Assembly (NCBI RefSeq): GCF_028372415.1
Contig: NC_092872.1
Location: 392,978,853 to 393,042,852 of the forward strand
Source of the DNA: Notamacropus eugenii
Taxonomy: Eukaryota > Chordata > Mammalia > Diprotodontia > Macropodidae
Reading direction: 5' to 3'
Length of the DNA stretch: 64,000 nt
The notes under the pieces are model-generated. The model was not told where the DNA came from. It did not search any database and worked only from the letters and a program-made list of their open reading frames with translations. This document shows, piece after piece, positions 10,558 to 22,974 of the stretch; positions within the stretch are counted from its first letter, which is position 1, and each line of letters opens with the position of its first letter. A program made the position numbers and the translations under genes.

Positions 10558-11060
10558 CATACATATATATGTATATATATAATATGATGACAACTCCTTT
10601 CATAGTAACAAAAAACAAAAGGACACTCGGAATTTCTTCTTGGGAAACAGCTAAATTATAGTATTTGGACACAATACAATATATATTATGCTATTAAAAC
10701 TGAAGAAATGGAGAGCTTTAAAGGATCTGAGAAAACCTTATGAGTTCATCCAAAACAACAAGAACTGGAAGAACAATTTATATAAAGAAAATTTTAGAGA
10801 AACACATTTCTGAAAGACTTTAGTATCCTAATCAATTCAATGATAGACAATCCAGAAGACTAAAGAAGAAACATGCTATTCATCTTCCACCAGAGAGCTA
10901 ATATATTTGGAATACAGTGACTATATTACATTTTGAGAGGTTTAACCAATGTGGAATTTTTTCTCAAGAAAATTTATTTAAATAAAAGAAATTAATAAAC
11001 AGTAACTTTTATGTCTGTCAAGTTGCATTTTTTCTATTATTTGTTTTCCTTAACTGTTTT
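10330..11060 (+). mobile_element. Ancient L1-like 3' region (ORF2 end plus 3' UTR), plus strand
   Basis: 'gtttggaactatgcaacaaa' and 'gctatgcataccctttgacc' match the L1 ORF2 C-terminal coding block seen at 16087-16130 and 53187-53231. After a CA/TA microsatellite, the part at 10655-10960 (for example 'gaaacatgctattcatcttc') matches the 3' UTR style of the older L1s at 17340 and 54170. It is heavily decayed with no open frame. Confidence 0.6.
10514..10581. repeat. (CA)n/(TA)n compound microsatellite
   Basis: About 18 CA units at 10514-10550, then an AT/ACAT-rich run to 10581, inside the ancient L1 fragment. Confidence 0.95.
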
Positions 11061-11204
11061 TAAGTGAATGGTAGGGGATTGAACTATGCATATTTCATGT
11101 TCTCTTGAAACAAATATTTCTTTTTAGAATATATTTGTTTATTTTTAAAAGCAAGAATTACATGAATATATAAATATGCCATGGATTCAATTTTTTCCCC
11201 AGAG

Positions 11205-11375
11205 TCTCAAGAAATGAATGAATAAATTCAAAAATATTTATTAAGCACTTGCTACATGCAAAGCCTTGTTCTAATCACTAATGATAAAGAAAAAAGAAAG
11301 GCAATACTTCTTCTCAATAAACACATTCTAATACAGGGAAACAACATATGTAAGGTGCTTAAGCTGTAAATCACA
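11205..11375 (-). repeat. L2-like 3' end fragment, minus strand
   Basis: 'aaaatatttattaagcactt' and 'gctacatgcaaagccttgtt' are the complement of an L2 tail, followed by a decayed copy of the upstream block. Confidence 0.6.
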
Positions 11376-11519
11376 TGTAAAGACTTAATGGTTCCTATGA
11401 TGCAACAACAAAGCAAATGGTAATAAAATTTCTTTGTTATTTCTATTGATAAAACATTATGTTTTTGTTGTACTGAACCATTTGATAGCATCAAGAAGTT
11501 AGGTAGGAAAGACTTCTTT

Positions 11520-11665
11520 TATGGATTCTTGCTGAATCTATTAAACAAGAAATCAGTTATTAAGTAGATAATATGTTACTGCAGGTGCTATCCTGGAAGA
11601 GGTAAGAGAAGAGTAAAAAAAAAAATCTGACCTCAAAGAGTTTTAATTCAGATGGGGATATGATG
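11520..11665 (-). repeat. L2-like 3' end fragment, minus strand
   Basis: 'cagttattaagtagataata' followed by 'ctgacctcaaagagttttaa' and 'ttcagatggggatatgatgt' again gives the complement of the L2 3' end, abutting the GATA repeat. Confidence 0.55.
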
Positions 11666-11668
11666 TAA

Positions 11669-11690
11669 GATAGATAGATAGATAGGTAGG

Positions 11691-11754
<64 letters not shown>

Positions 11755-11756
11755 CA
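11669..11756. repeat. (GATA)n microsatellite
   Basis: About 21 GATA units with GGTA interruptions near 11685-11695. Confidence 0.95.
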
Positions 11757-11794
11757 GATGTAGATATATAGATATAACTATAGATAGATGTTTT

Positions 11795-12023
11795 TTGCAC
11801 CATGAAGAGAGGGCCAGACCAAGGGTCAGAAAAACATCTTCCTGAATTTGAATCAGGTCTCAGACACTCACTAACTGTGTGACCCTGAGCAAGTCACTCA
11901 ATTAACTCTGTTTCTCTTCTATAAAATGAGCTGGAGAAGCAAATGGTAAACCACTCCAATATGTTTGCCAAAAAATCCTCCAATGGAGTCACAGAAACGT
12001 GACTCAAATAACTGAACAACAAT
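11795..12023 (+). repeat. Marsupial tRNA/RTE-type SINE, plus strand
   Basis: Head and body: 'gggccagaccaagggtcaga', 'gaatttgaatcaggtctcag', 'ctaactgtgtgaccctgagc'. Tail: 'tgagctggagaagcaaatgg', 'taaaccactccaatatgttt', then 'ataactgaacaacaa'. The ACTGAACAACAA end is the type mobilised by RTE elements, as in MAR1/SINE1-type marsupial families. A CT microsatellite follows directly. Confidence 0.75.
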
Positions 12024-12025
12024 CT

Positions 12026-12087
<62 letters not shown>
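12024..12087. repeat. (CT)n microsatellite at a SINE tail
   Basis: About 30 CT units beginning immediately after the SINE 3' end. The antisense Arg-Glu frame across it is an artefact. Confidence 0.95.
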
Positions 12088-12089
<2 letters not shown>

Positions 12090-12419
12090 AGAGAGTAAAC
12101 TATGCAAGATACATACAAAGTAGATGAGAGGGAACCATAGAGTTACCATAAATTGGAGATTAAGGAGTTTCCATATGGAGAGTTTCCCACACTAGTGAAG
12201 CAATAGATCTGTGTACACACACAACTATATACATGCATACATATACATACGAAAGAATATATGTATATATCTGTTTGTATGTGAGTATATTGATGGGCTT
12301 AGGAACTGATACTAATGTGATTTCATTAGTATGTGGAATGGACAAGGAGGGAAACTGTTTGCAAAAGCGAATCTGCATGTATTCTGAAAATTACAATCTT
12401 AGACTCCTGGAACAATGAG
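12088..12419. other. Intergenic DNA, TA/CATA-rich
   Basis: Contains a degenerate ATACAT-rich patch at 12228-12275. No gene is seen. Confidence 0.5.
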
Positions 12420-12530
12420 AAGGTAAATGATTTCCCCAAAGTCGCATAGAAAGGTGTATCAGAAATGGGACTTGAACCCAAATCTTTTAAACTTCAAGGT
12501 AATCCTTTTATCCACCATACATGTATTGCA
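12420..12530 (-). repeat. MIR-like SINE, minus strand
   Basis: 'gaaggtaaatgatttcccca', 'aagtcgcatagaaag' and 'atgggacttgaacccaaatc' are the complement of a MIR core, ending in a 'tatccaccata' head. Confidence 0.65.
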
Positions 12531-12639
12531 TGTATGTGTTTATGCATGTATGTATATATCAAATATATGCAAATGTACTTACTCTATTTAAGATATTTCA
12601 GAAAGTTCACATGTTTAAATATTCATGTAATTTCACAAA

Positions 12640-13005
12640 TTTCAAATAAAATAAATCTTGTTCAATCACGTCCAACTCTTCATGAAACCATGGACCTTGG
12701 TGCACCAATACTGTCCATGGGATCGCAAAAATAATGGAGTAGTTTACCATTTCCTTCTCCAGGGGATTAAGGCAAATGGGGTTTAAGTGACTTGCCTAGG
12801 ATCATACATTAAGTAAAGATGTGAGGTCAAATTTGAACCCAAGTCTTCAAGCCTAGCACTCTATCCAACGAGTCCCCTAGCTGCCTACAAGGAAAGAGGG
12901 GTCAAGTGACTTGCCCAGGGTCACACAAATAACAGTTTTCTGAAGCCAGATTTGAACTCATCTCTCTGCTTCTAGTCTCCAATGAGCCACCTAGCTGCCC
13001 CAAAT
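12640..13005 (-). repeat. Composite of two marsupial SINEs, minus strand
   Basis: The first unit reads from an RTE-type tail ('cgtccaactcttcatgaaac', 'gtttaccatttccttctcca') through 'agtgacttgcctaggatcat' to 'cctagcactctatccaacga' and 'gtcccctagctgcct' at about 12887. A second head half follows at 12897-13003 ('gtgacttgcccagggtcaca', 'gccacctagctgcccc'). The repeated 5'-end block indicates a SINE dimer or a nested insertion. Confidence 0.75.
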
Positions 13006-13206
13006 AGTCCCCTAATATAGATATAGCATTTATGCAATTATAAAATACATATATACTCATACATACATACATCCACTACTGATGAACATTTTTGTACAAA
13101 TTTAGTATTCTTTGTTATAGCCTTTATTTATGGTATTATTTTTGCATGTGGAACTAAAAACTATAAATTTTTCTACCTTTTTAGATACACAAACATTTGA
13201 GATGTG
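13006..13206. other. AT-rich DNA
   Basis: No feature is identified beyond ATAC-rich simple sequence at 13050-13070. Confidence 0.5.
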
Positions 13207-16200
13207 TATAAGAGAAGAGAATACTTGTTAATCTTGAAAATTATATATTTATTATGAAATGTAAAAGGAGCATACAGAGATAGAGTATAAATGATCTGAT
13301 GATAACAAATGTGATTTAAGAGTGTGAAGGGATTTTAATGGAAGATTTGAAAAGGAGGAGGCAGAAGAAAAACATAAATTCCATCACAGGAAGAGGCACA
13401 AAAATGTATTACAGTAGAAGGAAGGAGGGGACAGAGATGAGTATTGTTTGAGAGATACTCTCATCTCATTGAATTCAAGGAAGGAAACAGTTAAGTGTAG
13501 AAATACAATTAGCTCTATAGGTAGTATGAGAGGAATGGGGAAAGAAAAGAGAAGGGAGGCTAAAAAGGAGGAAAGAAGAAGTAAGGGAAAAGGTGATTAA
13601 AAATAAGGGGACTGAAAGAAGATAGGGAATACTGAGGGAGGTGGTGTGGTCAAAAATTAAAACTCTGTTGTGGAGGAGAAGGGAGATCTAAAAGCAAAAA
13701 CAAGGGGAAAAGGGATGGAGGGAAAGAAACAGATAGTATTCATGACTGTGAATGTGAATGGGATGAACTCTCACATAAAACAGAGAGGGACAGCAGAATG
13801 AATTAAAAACCATAATCCAACAATATGTTGTTTACATTTGAAATGACAGCATACACACAGGCTAAAGGTAAAAGGCTGTAGCAGAATATTTTGTGCTACA
13901 GCTGATGTAAAAAATGTAGCAGTACCAATCTTAACCACACATAAAGTAAAAGAAGAAATATATCTAATCAAAAGAGATAAGGAAGGAAACTAAATCCTGC
14001 TAAAAGGCACCATAGAAAATGAAGCAATTTCATTACTAAACGTATATGATCCAAGTGTTATAGCATCCAAACATTTAGAGAAGTTAAGAGAGTTACAGGA
14101 AGAAACAGACAGCAAAACAATCCTAATGGGGGCCCTCAACCTCTCCTACTCTGAACTTGATAAATCTAACCTCAAAATAAAGAAGAAAGAAGTTAAGGGG
14201 GTTAAATAGAACTCTGGATGAGGTAGATATGACAGATCCCTGTAGAATATTGAATGGGGATACAAAGGAATATACCTTTTTCTCAGTGGTACATGGTGCA
14301 TATACAAAAATTGACTATGTACTAGGGCATGAAAACCCCACAATCCAGTGCAGAAAGGCAGAGATAGTCAATGCATCCTTCTCAGATTATAATGCAATGA
14401 AACTTATATGTAATCAAAGACCATGGATACATAAATCAAAATCTAATTGGAAACTAAACAGTCTGATCCTAAAGAATGAGTAGGTTAAAGAAACAATGAG
14501 TAGGTTATAGAAACAATCAACAAATTCATTTCAGAGAATGACAATAATAAAACAACCTATTAAATCTTATTGAATACTGCAAAAGTAGTTCTTAGGGGAA
14601 GTTTTATATCTTTGAATATCTGCATGAATAAAATAGAGAAAAAGATCATTGAATTGGTCATGCAGCTGAAAAAGTAAGAAAACAACAAATTGGAAATCCC
14701 CAAGTAAATACCAAATTAGAAATGCTAAAAACCAAAGGAGAGATTAGCAAAATTAAAATAAAAAGTACAGAAGTAATAAAGAAAACTAAGAGTTGGTTTT
14801 GTGAAAAAAAACAATAAAATTGATAAACCTTTGGCCAACTTTATTAAAAAAAAAAAGAAAGCAAAAAGCCAAACTACCAATATCAAAAATGAAAAGGGTG
14901 AACTCACCTCCAACGAGGAAGGAAGTAAAACAATAATTGGAAATTATTTTGCCCAAGTGTATGCTCATAAATTTGACAATCTAAACGAGATAAATTACTA
15001 TTTTAAAAAATATAAACTGCCCACATATTAGAAGAGGAAGTTGAGTACTTAAATAACCCCATCTCAGAAAAAGAAATTGAACAAACTGCAAATGAACTGC
15101 CTAGGAAAAAAATCTTCAGGGCCAGAAGAATTTTCAAGTGAATTCTATCAAACATTTAAAAAAAATTAATTCCAATACTATATGGAATAATTGGGAAAAT
15201 CCCCAAAGAAGGAGTACTGCCAAATTCATTTTATGATACAAATCTGGTTCTGATACCTAAACCAGGAAGAGCTAAAACAGAAAGAAAATTATAGACCAAT
15301 TTCTCTAATGAATATAGATGCAAAAATTTTAAATAAGGTATTAGCAAAAAGAATAGAGCAACTTATCATGAGAATAATTCATTATGATCAGGTAGGTTAT
15401 ATACTAGGAATGAAGGGCTGGTTTAATACTAGAAAATCTATCAGCATACTGAAATTGGGCATAGACCAATACCTGGCACCATACACAAGAAGAAAGTCCA
15501 AATGGATACTTGATCTGGGTATAAAGATTGAAACCATAAACAAATTAAGGGAGCAAGGAAGAGTGTATTCATCAGATTTATGGAGAATAGAGAAATTTGT
15601 GACCCAACAAGAGGTAGAAAACATTATGAAGAGCAAAATGAATAATTTTTATTACATTAAATTGAAAAGTTTTTGAAAAACCACTCCCAATGCAGTCAAA
15701 ATTAGGATGGAAGCAGAAAACTGAGAAATAATTTTTGCAAGTAGTATCTGAAAGGTCTCATTTCTAAAACATATAGAGAACTGAGTCAAATGTACAAAAA
15801 TAAAAGTCATTCCCCAAATACTAAATGGTCAAAGAATACGAACAGGCAGCTTTCAGAGGAAGAAATTAAAGCTGTTTCTGGTCATATGGAGAAATGCTCT
15901 AAATCATTATTGATTAGAGAAATGCAAATCAAAACAAATCTGAAGTACCACATCAGGTCTATCAGATTAGCTAACATGACAAAACAAGAAGATGATAAAT
16001 GTTGGAGAAGATGTGAAAGAGTTGGAACACTAATTCATTGTTGGTGGAGCTGTGAGCTCATCCAACCATTCTGGAGAATAATTTGGAACTATGCCCAAAG
16101 GGCTACAAAAGTGTCCATACCTTTTGACCCAGCAATATTGCTCCTGGGATTCTATCCAAAAGAGTTCATAGAAATGGGAAAGGGTCTCACATGTACAAAA

Positions 16201-16814
16201 ATATTTATAGCAGCTCTCTATGTGGTAGCCAAAAACTGGAAATCAAGGTGATACTCATCACTTGAGGAATGGCTGAACAAGTTGTGGTACATGAATGTAA
16301 TGGAATACTACTGTGCTATGAGCTGCAATGAACAAGAAAACTTCAGAGAAGCCTTGAAAGACTTATATGAACTGATGCTGAGTGAAAGGAGCAGAACCAG
16401 GAGAACTTTGTACACAGCAACATCCATAGTGTGTGAGGAATTTTTCTGGTAGACTTAGTACTTCATTGAGATGCATGAACTTAAAAAGTGTCTAATGAAC
16501 TCTTGAGCAAAACACCATCTACATCCAGAGGAAGAACTATGGAATTGGATTGCAGACAGAAACAGACCATTTTCTTTTGTATTATGTTATGTTTGGTTTT
16601 GTTTTATGGTTTCCCTCATTCATTTTAATTCTTCTATGCAACATGAATTTAATAAGAATGTACATGTCGAAGCTATATAAGATTGTATGCCATCTCAGGG
16701 AGAGAGTGTGGAAGGAGGGAGGAATGAGATGGAGGGAGTGAAAAAAATCGAAGATATATGGAAGTAATTGTTGAACACTGAAAACAAATAAAATAATTCA
16801 ATTTGAAAAAATTA
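13207..16814 (+). mobile_element. L1 LINE, 5'-truncated with internal deletion, plus strand
   Basis: Homology to the 7-kb L1 begins inside its inter-ORF spacer: 'cttgttaatcttgaaaatta' corresponds to about 49223. It continues through ORF2 and the 3' UTR to an 'aaaacaaataaaataattc' tail. At about 15441-15458 the copy jumps from the reverse-transcriptase fingers to the C-terminal third, skipping roughly 1.1 kb relative to the 7-kb copy (about 51460 to 52555). No convincing target duplication was found. Confidence 0.85.
13741..16452 (+). pseudogene. L1 ORF2 (endonuclease/reverse transcriptase) pseudogene
   Basis: The ORF2 fragments in order are: the endonuclease start (TVNVNGMNSHIK near 13745), an endonuclease block at 14229-14483 in which the SDH catalytic motif reads SDYN, an inter-domain block at 14801-15031, the start of the RT domain at 15308-15440, then after the internal deletion the C-terminal block 15458-16251. 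The last contains the CX3CX7HX4C knuckle (CWRRCERVGTLIHCWWSC, about 16000-16055). The frame is broken many times by stops and indels, and the RT palm with its FADD motif is missing. It cannot encode a working enzyme. Confidence 0.85.
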
Positions 16815-17507
16815 CAATTCACTACTCATTGCAGAAATGTAAGTTAAAACAATTCTGAGATACTATCTCATACCTATTAGATTGGATAATAGGATAGAAA
16901 AGATAAATGACAAGTGTTGAAGGGAATGTGGGAAAAAGAAGACATTAATTTATTGTTATTGGTGTTGTGAATTGATTAGTCCATTCTATAGAGCAATTTG
17001 GAACTATGCCCATATCCCAAAAGAGACTAAAAAGAAAAAGAAAAAAAGACCTATACATACAAAAATATTTATAATACCTCTTTTCTGGGGGTGAAGAATT
17101 AGAAATTGAGGGGATGCACATGAATTGGGGAGTGGCTGTATAAACTGTGGTATATGATTATGATGGAAGACTATTGTGTTATAAGAAATTATGAGCATGA
17201 TGATCTTAGAGAAACCTAGAAAGATTTACATGGGTTGATACAAACTGAAGTGCACTGGGTACAAATTAACAGCAATATTTTAAGATGATCAGCTATGAAT
17301 GACCTAGTTATTTTCAGCAACACAGTGATACATGACACCTCTGAAAGATTTAGGATGAAAAATGCTATTCATTCCCAGAGAAAGAAGTGATAGTGTCTGA
17401 ATACAGATTGAACCAACTTCTGTTTTGTTATTTTTTCACTGTGTTTCTTGAGTTATTTTTTGTCTATGTTTTCTTTCACAACATGACTATTATGGATATG
17501 TTTTATA

Positions 17508-17579
<72 letters not shown>

Positions 17580-17725
17580 CTATGTAGAATTGCTTGCCTT
17601 CTCAATGAGGGAGAGTTGGGGAGGGAGGAAGGGAGAGAATTGGAACTCAAAATTTTAAAAACAAATGTTGAAAACTGTTTTTACATGTAAGTGGTGAAAA
17701 CATAAATACTAAATTATATATATAT
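16815..17725 (+). mobile_element. Older L1 3' end (ORF2 tail plus 3' UTR), plus strand
   Basis: From 'cattgcagaaatgtaagtta' onward the sequence repeats the C-terminal ORF2 coding block in decayed form ('gagcaatttggaactatgcc', 'tatttataatacctcttt'). A 3' UTR follows, with 'gaattgcttgccttctcaat', a G-rich run and 'ttggaactcaaaattttaaa'. It belongs to a different, older subfamily than the L1 just upstream: its 3' UTR matches the one at 53960-54400 and the HAL1 3' end. Confidence 0.75.
17512..17575. repeat. (AT)n microsatellite
   Basis: About 32 AT units expanded inside the L1 3' UTR. Confidence 0.95.
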
Positions 17726-18535
17726 GTATATGTAAATTATATAAATATATAATTTCCAATACATAAGAGACAATAATATATTTTCCACCTCAATAATTGC
17801 GTTTTTTTCTTTTGATTGTTCAAGTATATACCATTAAGTCAATCTGGAGGTTAATGTCAGCTTTGAGAATGAAAAGACATTCTGACTATTATAAAACAAT
17901 GAAGAGGCTACTTTCCCTCAAGTGATGTGTTAGTCTCATCTATACTTCTCATTTCCAATGTATCCTCCCATTGCCAGTCAACAAAAGGAACTATCTCTTT
18001 CCTCATTAGTCCATGGATTATATTGTACTGAATATACCAACAGGAAAAATAAATAAAATTTTAAAACTCTTATATGTCTATAAATGTGCTAACAAAAAAG
18101 TTGTGCTATCATTGAGTCATATGAAATTTTTCTTATGCATTTTAGAGACATTTTATTCATTTTTTCTTGACCATAAAGGTTAGATTTAATTTGTTATAGA
18201 ACTATTTTCACTAAAGTTCTAGTTGTACTAGGGAAAATCTTTCAGTTTGTCACTTGAAAAATAATATTACTGTAGACTCTAATCAATAGATACAGACCTC
18301 ATAACACTTTATTCACTTTCAAATATTCTGATGACTTCATTTCATATTTTTTATTTCCTCAAATATAGAGAATGATTTCTAAGCATTAAGAGAAACTGTA
18401 TTTAGTTGAAATGGGAAAAGAAAAAAATGAGAAGTCTAGGAGCCTTAAGAAACTAGTATTTCCTTAATCTTGGGTCTTCTTAAAATTTGACTGAGTAAAA
18501 TCAGGCAATTAATTTAATAACTTCTCTATGTCTCC
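17726..18535. other. Intergenic DNA, nothing recognised
   Basis: AT-rich. No gene or named family. Confidence 0.5.
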
Positions 18536-18680
18536 ATTTTCTCTTTCATTCAACAAACTATTATTATGTACAAAGTGGCATCCTAGGTTCTTGGCATAAA
18601 GAGACAAAAAATGAATAGCTTTGGTATTAAAGGAGCTTACATTGTATTGGAGGGGTAAAGCAAGAATATAATGTGTATAT
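18536..18680 (-). repeat. L2-like 3' end fragment, minus strand
   Basis: 'cattcaacaaactattatta', 'tgtacaaagtggcatcctag' and 'ttaaaggagcttacattgta' follow the order of the complement of the L2 3' end. Confidence 0.5.
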
Positions 18681-18834
18681 GGAAAATTGCACAAAAAAAT
18701 ATTTGCAAAGTAATTTTAGGAGAGAGACCTAGCAAATGGGAGAGTTGGAGTAAACTTCCTATGGGAGTTAGATTGAGTTACTTTTTGACCTTTGGTCATT
18801 TGCATAGAGAAAAGGATAGCCAGGACTACCTACC

Positions 18835-18848
18835 TTACAGTACACTTG
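18835..18848 (+). repeat. Target-site duplication, left copy (minus-strand L1)
   Basis: ttacagtacacttg, next to the T-rich start of the inverted element. It matches 25285-25298 at 12 of 14 positions. Confidence 0.75.
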
Positions 18849-19197
18849 TTTTTTTCAATTAATTTATTTGTTTTCAGTTTTCTACAATCATTTCCCTGAG
18901 TCTTAAAATTTCTTCCTTTCATTCTCCCCTCCCCCCCAAAGACAGCGTGCAATCTTTTTTGAGTTCTACACATACATTCCTAGTAAACACATTTTCACAT
19001 TAGTCATGTTGCATAGAATTAAAATGAATGGGAGAAGCCATGAGAAAAAAACAAAACATAACATAACAAAAGAGAAAATAGTCTCCTTCATTCTGCATTA
19101 TAATTCTATAGTTTTTTTCCTCTGGAAGTATATGGCATCTTGCCATAAGATTCCTTTGGAAATGTTTTATTTCCTTGCATTGCTGTGAAGGGCTAAG

Positions 19198-22100
19198 TCT
19201 ATCAGAAAAGGTACTCACAAACTGTGGCTGTTACTGTGAAAATATTCTCCTGGGTCTTCTCCTTTCACTCAACATCAGTTCATATATGTCCTTCCAGGCC
19301 TCTCTCAAATCCTCCTGTTCATCATTTCTTATAGTACAATAGTATTCCATTATATTCATATACCATAATTTGTTCAGCCATTCCCTAATTGATGGGCATG
19401 CCCTGGATTTTCAGTTCTTGGACACCACAAAGAGAGCTGCTATAAATATTTTTGCATTATGGGATCTTTTCCCACTTGAATGATCCCTTTGGTGTACAGT
19501 CCTAGAAGCAATATTGCTAGGTCAAAGAGTGTGGATACTTTTGTAGCCCTTTGAGCATAGTTCCAAATTGCTCTCCAGAATGGTTGGATCAGCTCACAGC
19601 TCCACAATGAAATAGTGTTCCAACTCTCCCATATCCTCTCCAACATTTATCATCTTCTTGTTTTGTCATGTTAGTCAATCAGATAGGTGTGATGGGGTAC
19701 CTCAGAGTTGTTCTGATTTGCATCTCTCTAATCAATAGTTATTTAGTGCAAATTTTTCAGATGACAATAGATAGAATTAATTTCTTCCTCTGAAAACTGC
19801 CTGCTCATATTCTTTGACCATTGATCAATAGGGGAATGACTTGTATTCTTGTAAATTTGACTCAGTTATCCATATATTGTAGAAATGAGACCTTTTTCAC
19901 AGATACTAGTTGCAAAAATTCTTTCCCAGTTTTCTGCTTCCCTCCTAATCTTGATTGCATTGGGTTTGTTTCTGCAAAAACTTTTCAATTTAATGTAATC
20001 AAAATTATCCAGTTTGCTCTTCATAATGTTTTCTGTCTCTTGTTTGGTCATAAATTTCTCCATTCTCCACAAATCTGACAAGTACACTATTTTTTCCTCC
20101 CCTAATTGTCTATAATATCAGTTGTTATATGTAGATCATGTATTCATTTGGATTTTATTCTTCTGTACAGTGTCAGGCACTGGTCTATGCCCAGTTTCTG
20201 CCATACTATTATCCAGTTTTCCCAGTAAATTCTCATCCCAGAAGCTTAAGTCCAGCGGTTTATCACAAAGTAGATTGCTATATTAATTGACTACTGTGTC
20301 TTCATTACCTAACCTATGTCACTGATCGACCCCTCTATTACTTAGCCAGTACCAAGTGGTTTTCATGATTGGTGCTTTATAATACAATTTGAGATCTGGT
20401 AGGGCTAGGATAACTTCCTTGGTATTACTTTTCTTTAATTCCCTTGATATTCTAGACCTTTTGTTCTTCTTTGATATTATATTTTTCTGGTACTTTGATT
20501 GGTATGGCACTGAATAAGCAAATTAATTTAGATAGAATTGTCATTTTTATTATATTAGCTTGGTCTACTCATGAGCAACTGATATTTTTTCCATTACTTA
20601 GATCTGATTTTATTTGTGCAAAAAATGTTTTGTAATAGTGTTTATATAATCCCTGGATTTGTTTTGGCAGGTATTTTATACCTGATATTTATTTATAGAG
20701 TCTACTGTAACTTTAAATGGGATTTCACTTTCTATCTCCTGCTGCTGGACTTTATTCATAATATATAGAAGTACAGATGATTTACGTGGGTTTATTTTGT
20801 AACCTGCAACTTTGCCAAAGATTTTTATTATTTCAAGTAGCTTTTTACTTGATTCTCTAGGATTCTCTAAGTATATCATCATGTGGTCTGTAAACAGCAG
20901 TAACTTACTTTCTTCTTTGCCTATACTAATTCTTTCAATTTCTTTTTCTTCTCTTGTTCCTAATGCTAATATTTCTAGTACCATATTGAATAACAGCAAT
21001 GATAATTGACATTGTGTTTGGAATATTATTGAAAATGCATCTACCTTATGTCCATTGCAAACAGTGCTTTTTGGTGGTTTTAAGTAAATGCTGTTTATTA
21101 TTTCAAGGAAGGTTCCATTTATTCCTATGGTCCTCAGTGTTTTCAACAGAAATGGATCTTGTATTTGGTCAAATTTTTTTCTGCATCTATAGAGATGATC
21201 ATGTGGTTTCTATTAATTTTGGTGTTGGTATGATCAATAATGCTGATAGTTTCCCTAATATAGAACCAGCCCTGCATTTCTAGTATAAATCCTACCTGAT
21301 CATAATGCATTATTGTCATGATATGTCGCTACTTTCTTTTTGCTAATATCTTATTTAAATTTTTTACATCTATGTTTATCAGAGAAATTAACCTATAATT
21401 GTCTTTTTCTGTTTTGGCTCTTCCTGGTTTATGTATAAGAACCATATTTATATCACAAAAAGAATTTGGTAGCACTCCTTCTTCACCAATTTTCCCAAAT
21501 TGTCTACATAGGATTGGAATTAACTGTTCTTTAAATGTGTTATAGAATTCATTTGTAAATCCGCCCAGCCCAGGAGATTTTTTTTCCTAAGGAGTTCATT
21601 GATGGCTTGCTCAATTTCTTTTTCAGAGATGGGGTTGTTTAAGTATTTAAATTCCATTTCTGGTAATCTATGAAATTTATATTTTTTTTAAATTTTCATC
21701 TGTTTCACTTAGACTGTCAAATTTGTGGGCATACTATGGGACAAAATAATTTCTAATTATTGTTTTAATTTCCTCCTCACTGGAGGTGAGTTCACCCTTT
21801 TCATTTTTGATATTGGTAACTTGAGTTTCTTCTTTCTTCTTTTAATCGAATTGACCAAATATTTATCAATTTCGTTGTTTTTTTTTCATAAAATGAACTC
21901 AGTTTTATTTATTAGTTTGATAGTTTTTTTAATTTCAATTTTATTAATCTCTTCTTTGGTTTTCAGTATTTCTAAGTTGATATTTACTTGGGGACTTTCG
22001 ATTTGCTCTTTTTCTAGCTTTTTCAGCTGCATACTCAATTCATTGATCTTCTTTTTCTCTATTTTATTCATGTACGCATCCAAGGATATAAAACTTCCCC

Positions 22101-22974
22101 TATGCTCTTGCAACATCCCATAAGTTTTGGCAGGTTGTTTAATTATTGTCATTCTCTTGAATGAAGTTATTGTTTCTACCATTAGTTGTTTAATCCATCC
22201 ATTCTTTACAATTAGATTGTTTATTTTCCAATGAATTTTTTATCTTTCTTTCTTTGATTTTTAATTACACGTAATTTTTATTGCATTTTTAATCTGAGAA
22301 GGATGCCTTTACTATCTCTGCCTTTCTACACTGGATTGAGAAGTTTTTATGCCCAAATATATAGTCAATTTTTGTTTATGTGCCACAAACTGCTAAGAAA
22401 AATGTATATTCCTTTGTATCCCCATTCAGTTTTCTCCAGAGATCTATCATATCTAATTTATCCAGAGTTCTATTTACCTTCTTAACTCTTTTTCTGCTTA
22501 TTTTGAGGTTAGATTTATCAAATTCAGAGAGGGGGAAGTTGAGGTCCCCCACTAGTATCGTTTTACTCTCTATTTTTTCCTGTAACTCCCTTAACTTCTC
22601 CTCTAATAATCTGGATGCTATATCACTTGGTGCATACATATTAAGTACTGCTATTGCTTCATTGTCTGTGGTACCTTTTAGCAGGATACAGATTCCTTCT
22701 TTATCTCTTTTGATAAGATTGATTTCTGCTTTTTCTTTGTCTGAGATTAGGATTATTTCCCCTGATTTTTTTTAACACAATATATTATGTTCCAACGTTT
22801 TATGTTTACCTTGTGTGTATCCTCTTTTTTCAAATATGTTTCTTGTAAAAAAAAAAAAAACCATTTTATTGGAGTATGATTTTTAATCCATTCTGCTATC
22901 CAGCTCCTTTTTATGGGAGAGTTCATCCCATTCACATTCACAGTTACAATTACTATCTGTGTCTTTCTCTCCAT
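19198..22974 (-). pseudogene. L1 ORF2 pseudogene, minus strand
   Basis: Reading downward from 22974, the endonuclease start (TVNVNGMNSPIK) is followed by an ETYLKKEDTHKV block and GDLNFPLSEFDKSN near 22550. Reverse-transcriptase blocks include a frame at 21146-20676 carrying [11 protein letters not shown] and [13 protein letters not shown]. In the second block the usual FADD reads FTDH, so the catalytic aspartate pair is broken. C-terminal blocks include SCELIQPFWRAIWNYAQRAT near 19590. Numerous stops and shifts are present and the gene is dead. Confidence 0.85.

Noticed and set aside
12024..12087. Arg-Glu repeat protein on the minus strand
   Set aside because: It is the translation of a CT microsatellite and has no coding support.
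17387..17650. Poly(Ile-Tyr) frames on both strands
   Set aside because: They are translations of the (AT)n array in an L1 3' UTR.
21725..22123. 132-codon Leu/Ile/Phe-rich frame, possible membrane protein
   Set aside because: It is the antisense of lysine-rich L1 ORF2 sequence (TAA/AAA codons read as Leu/Phe).
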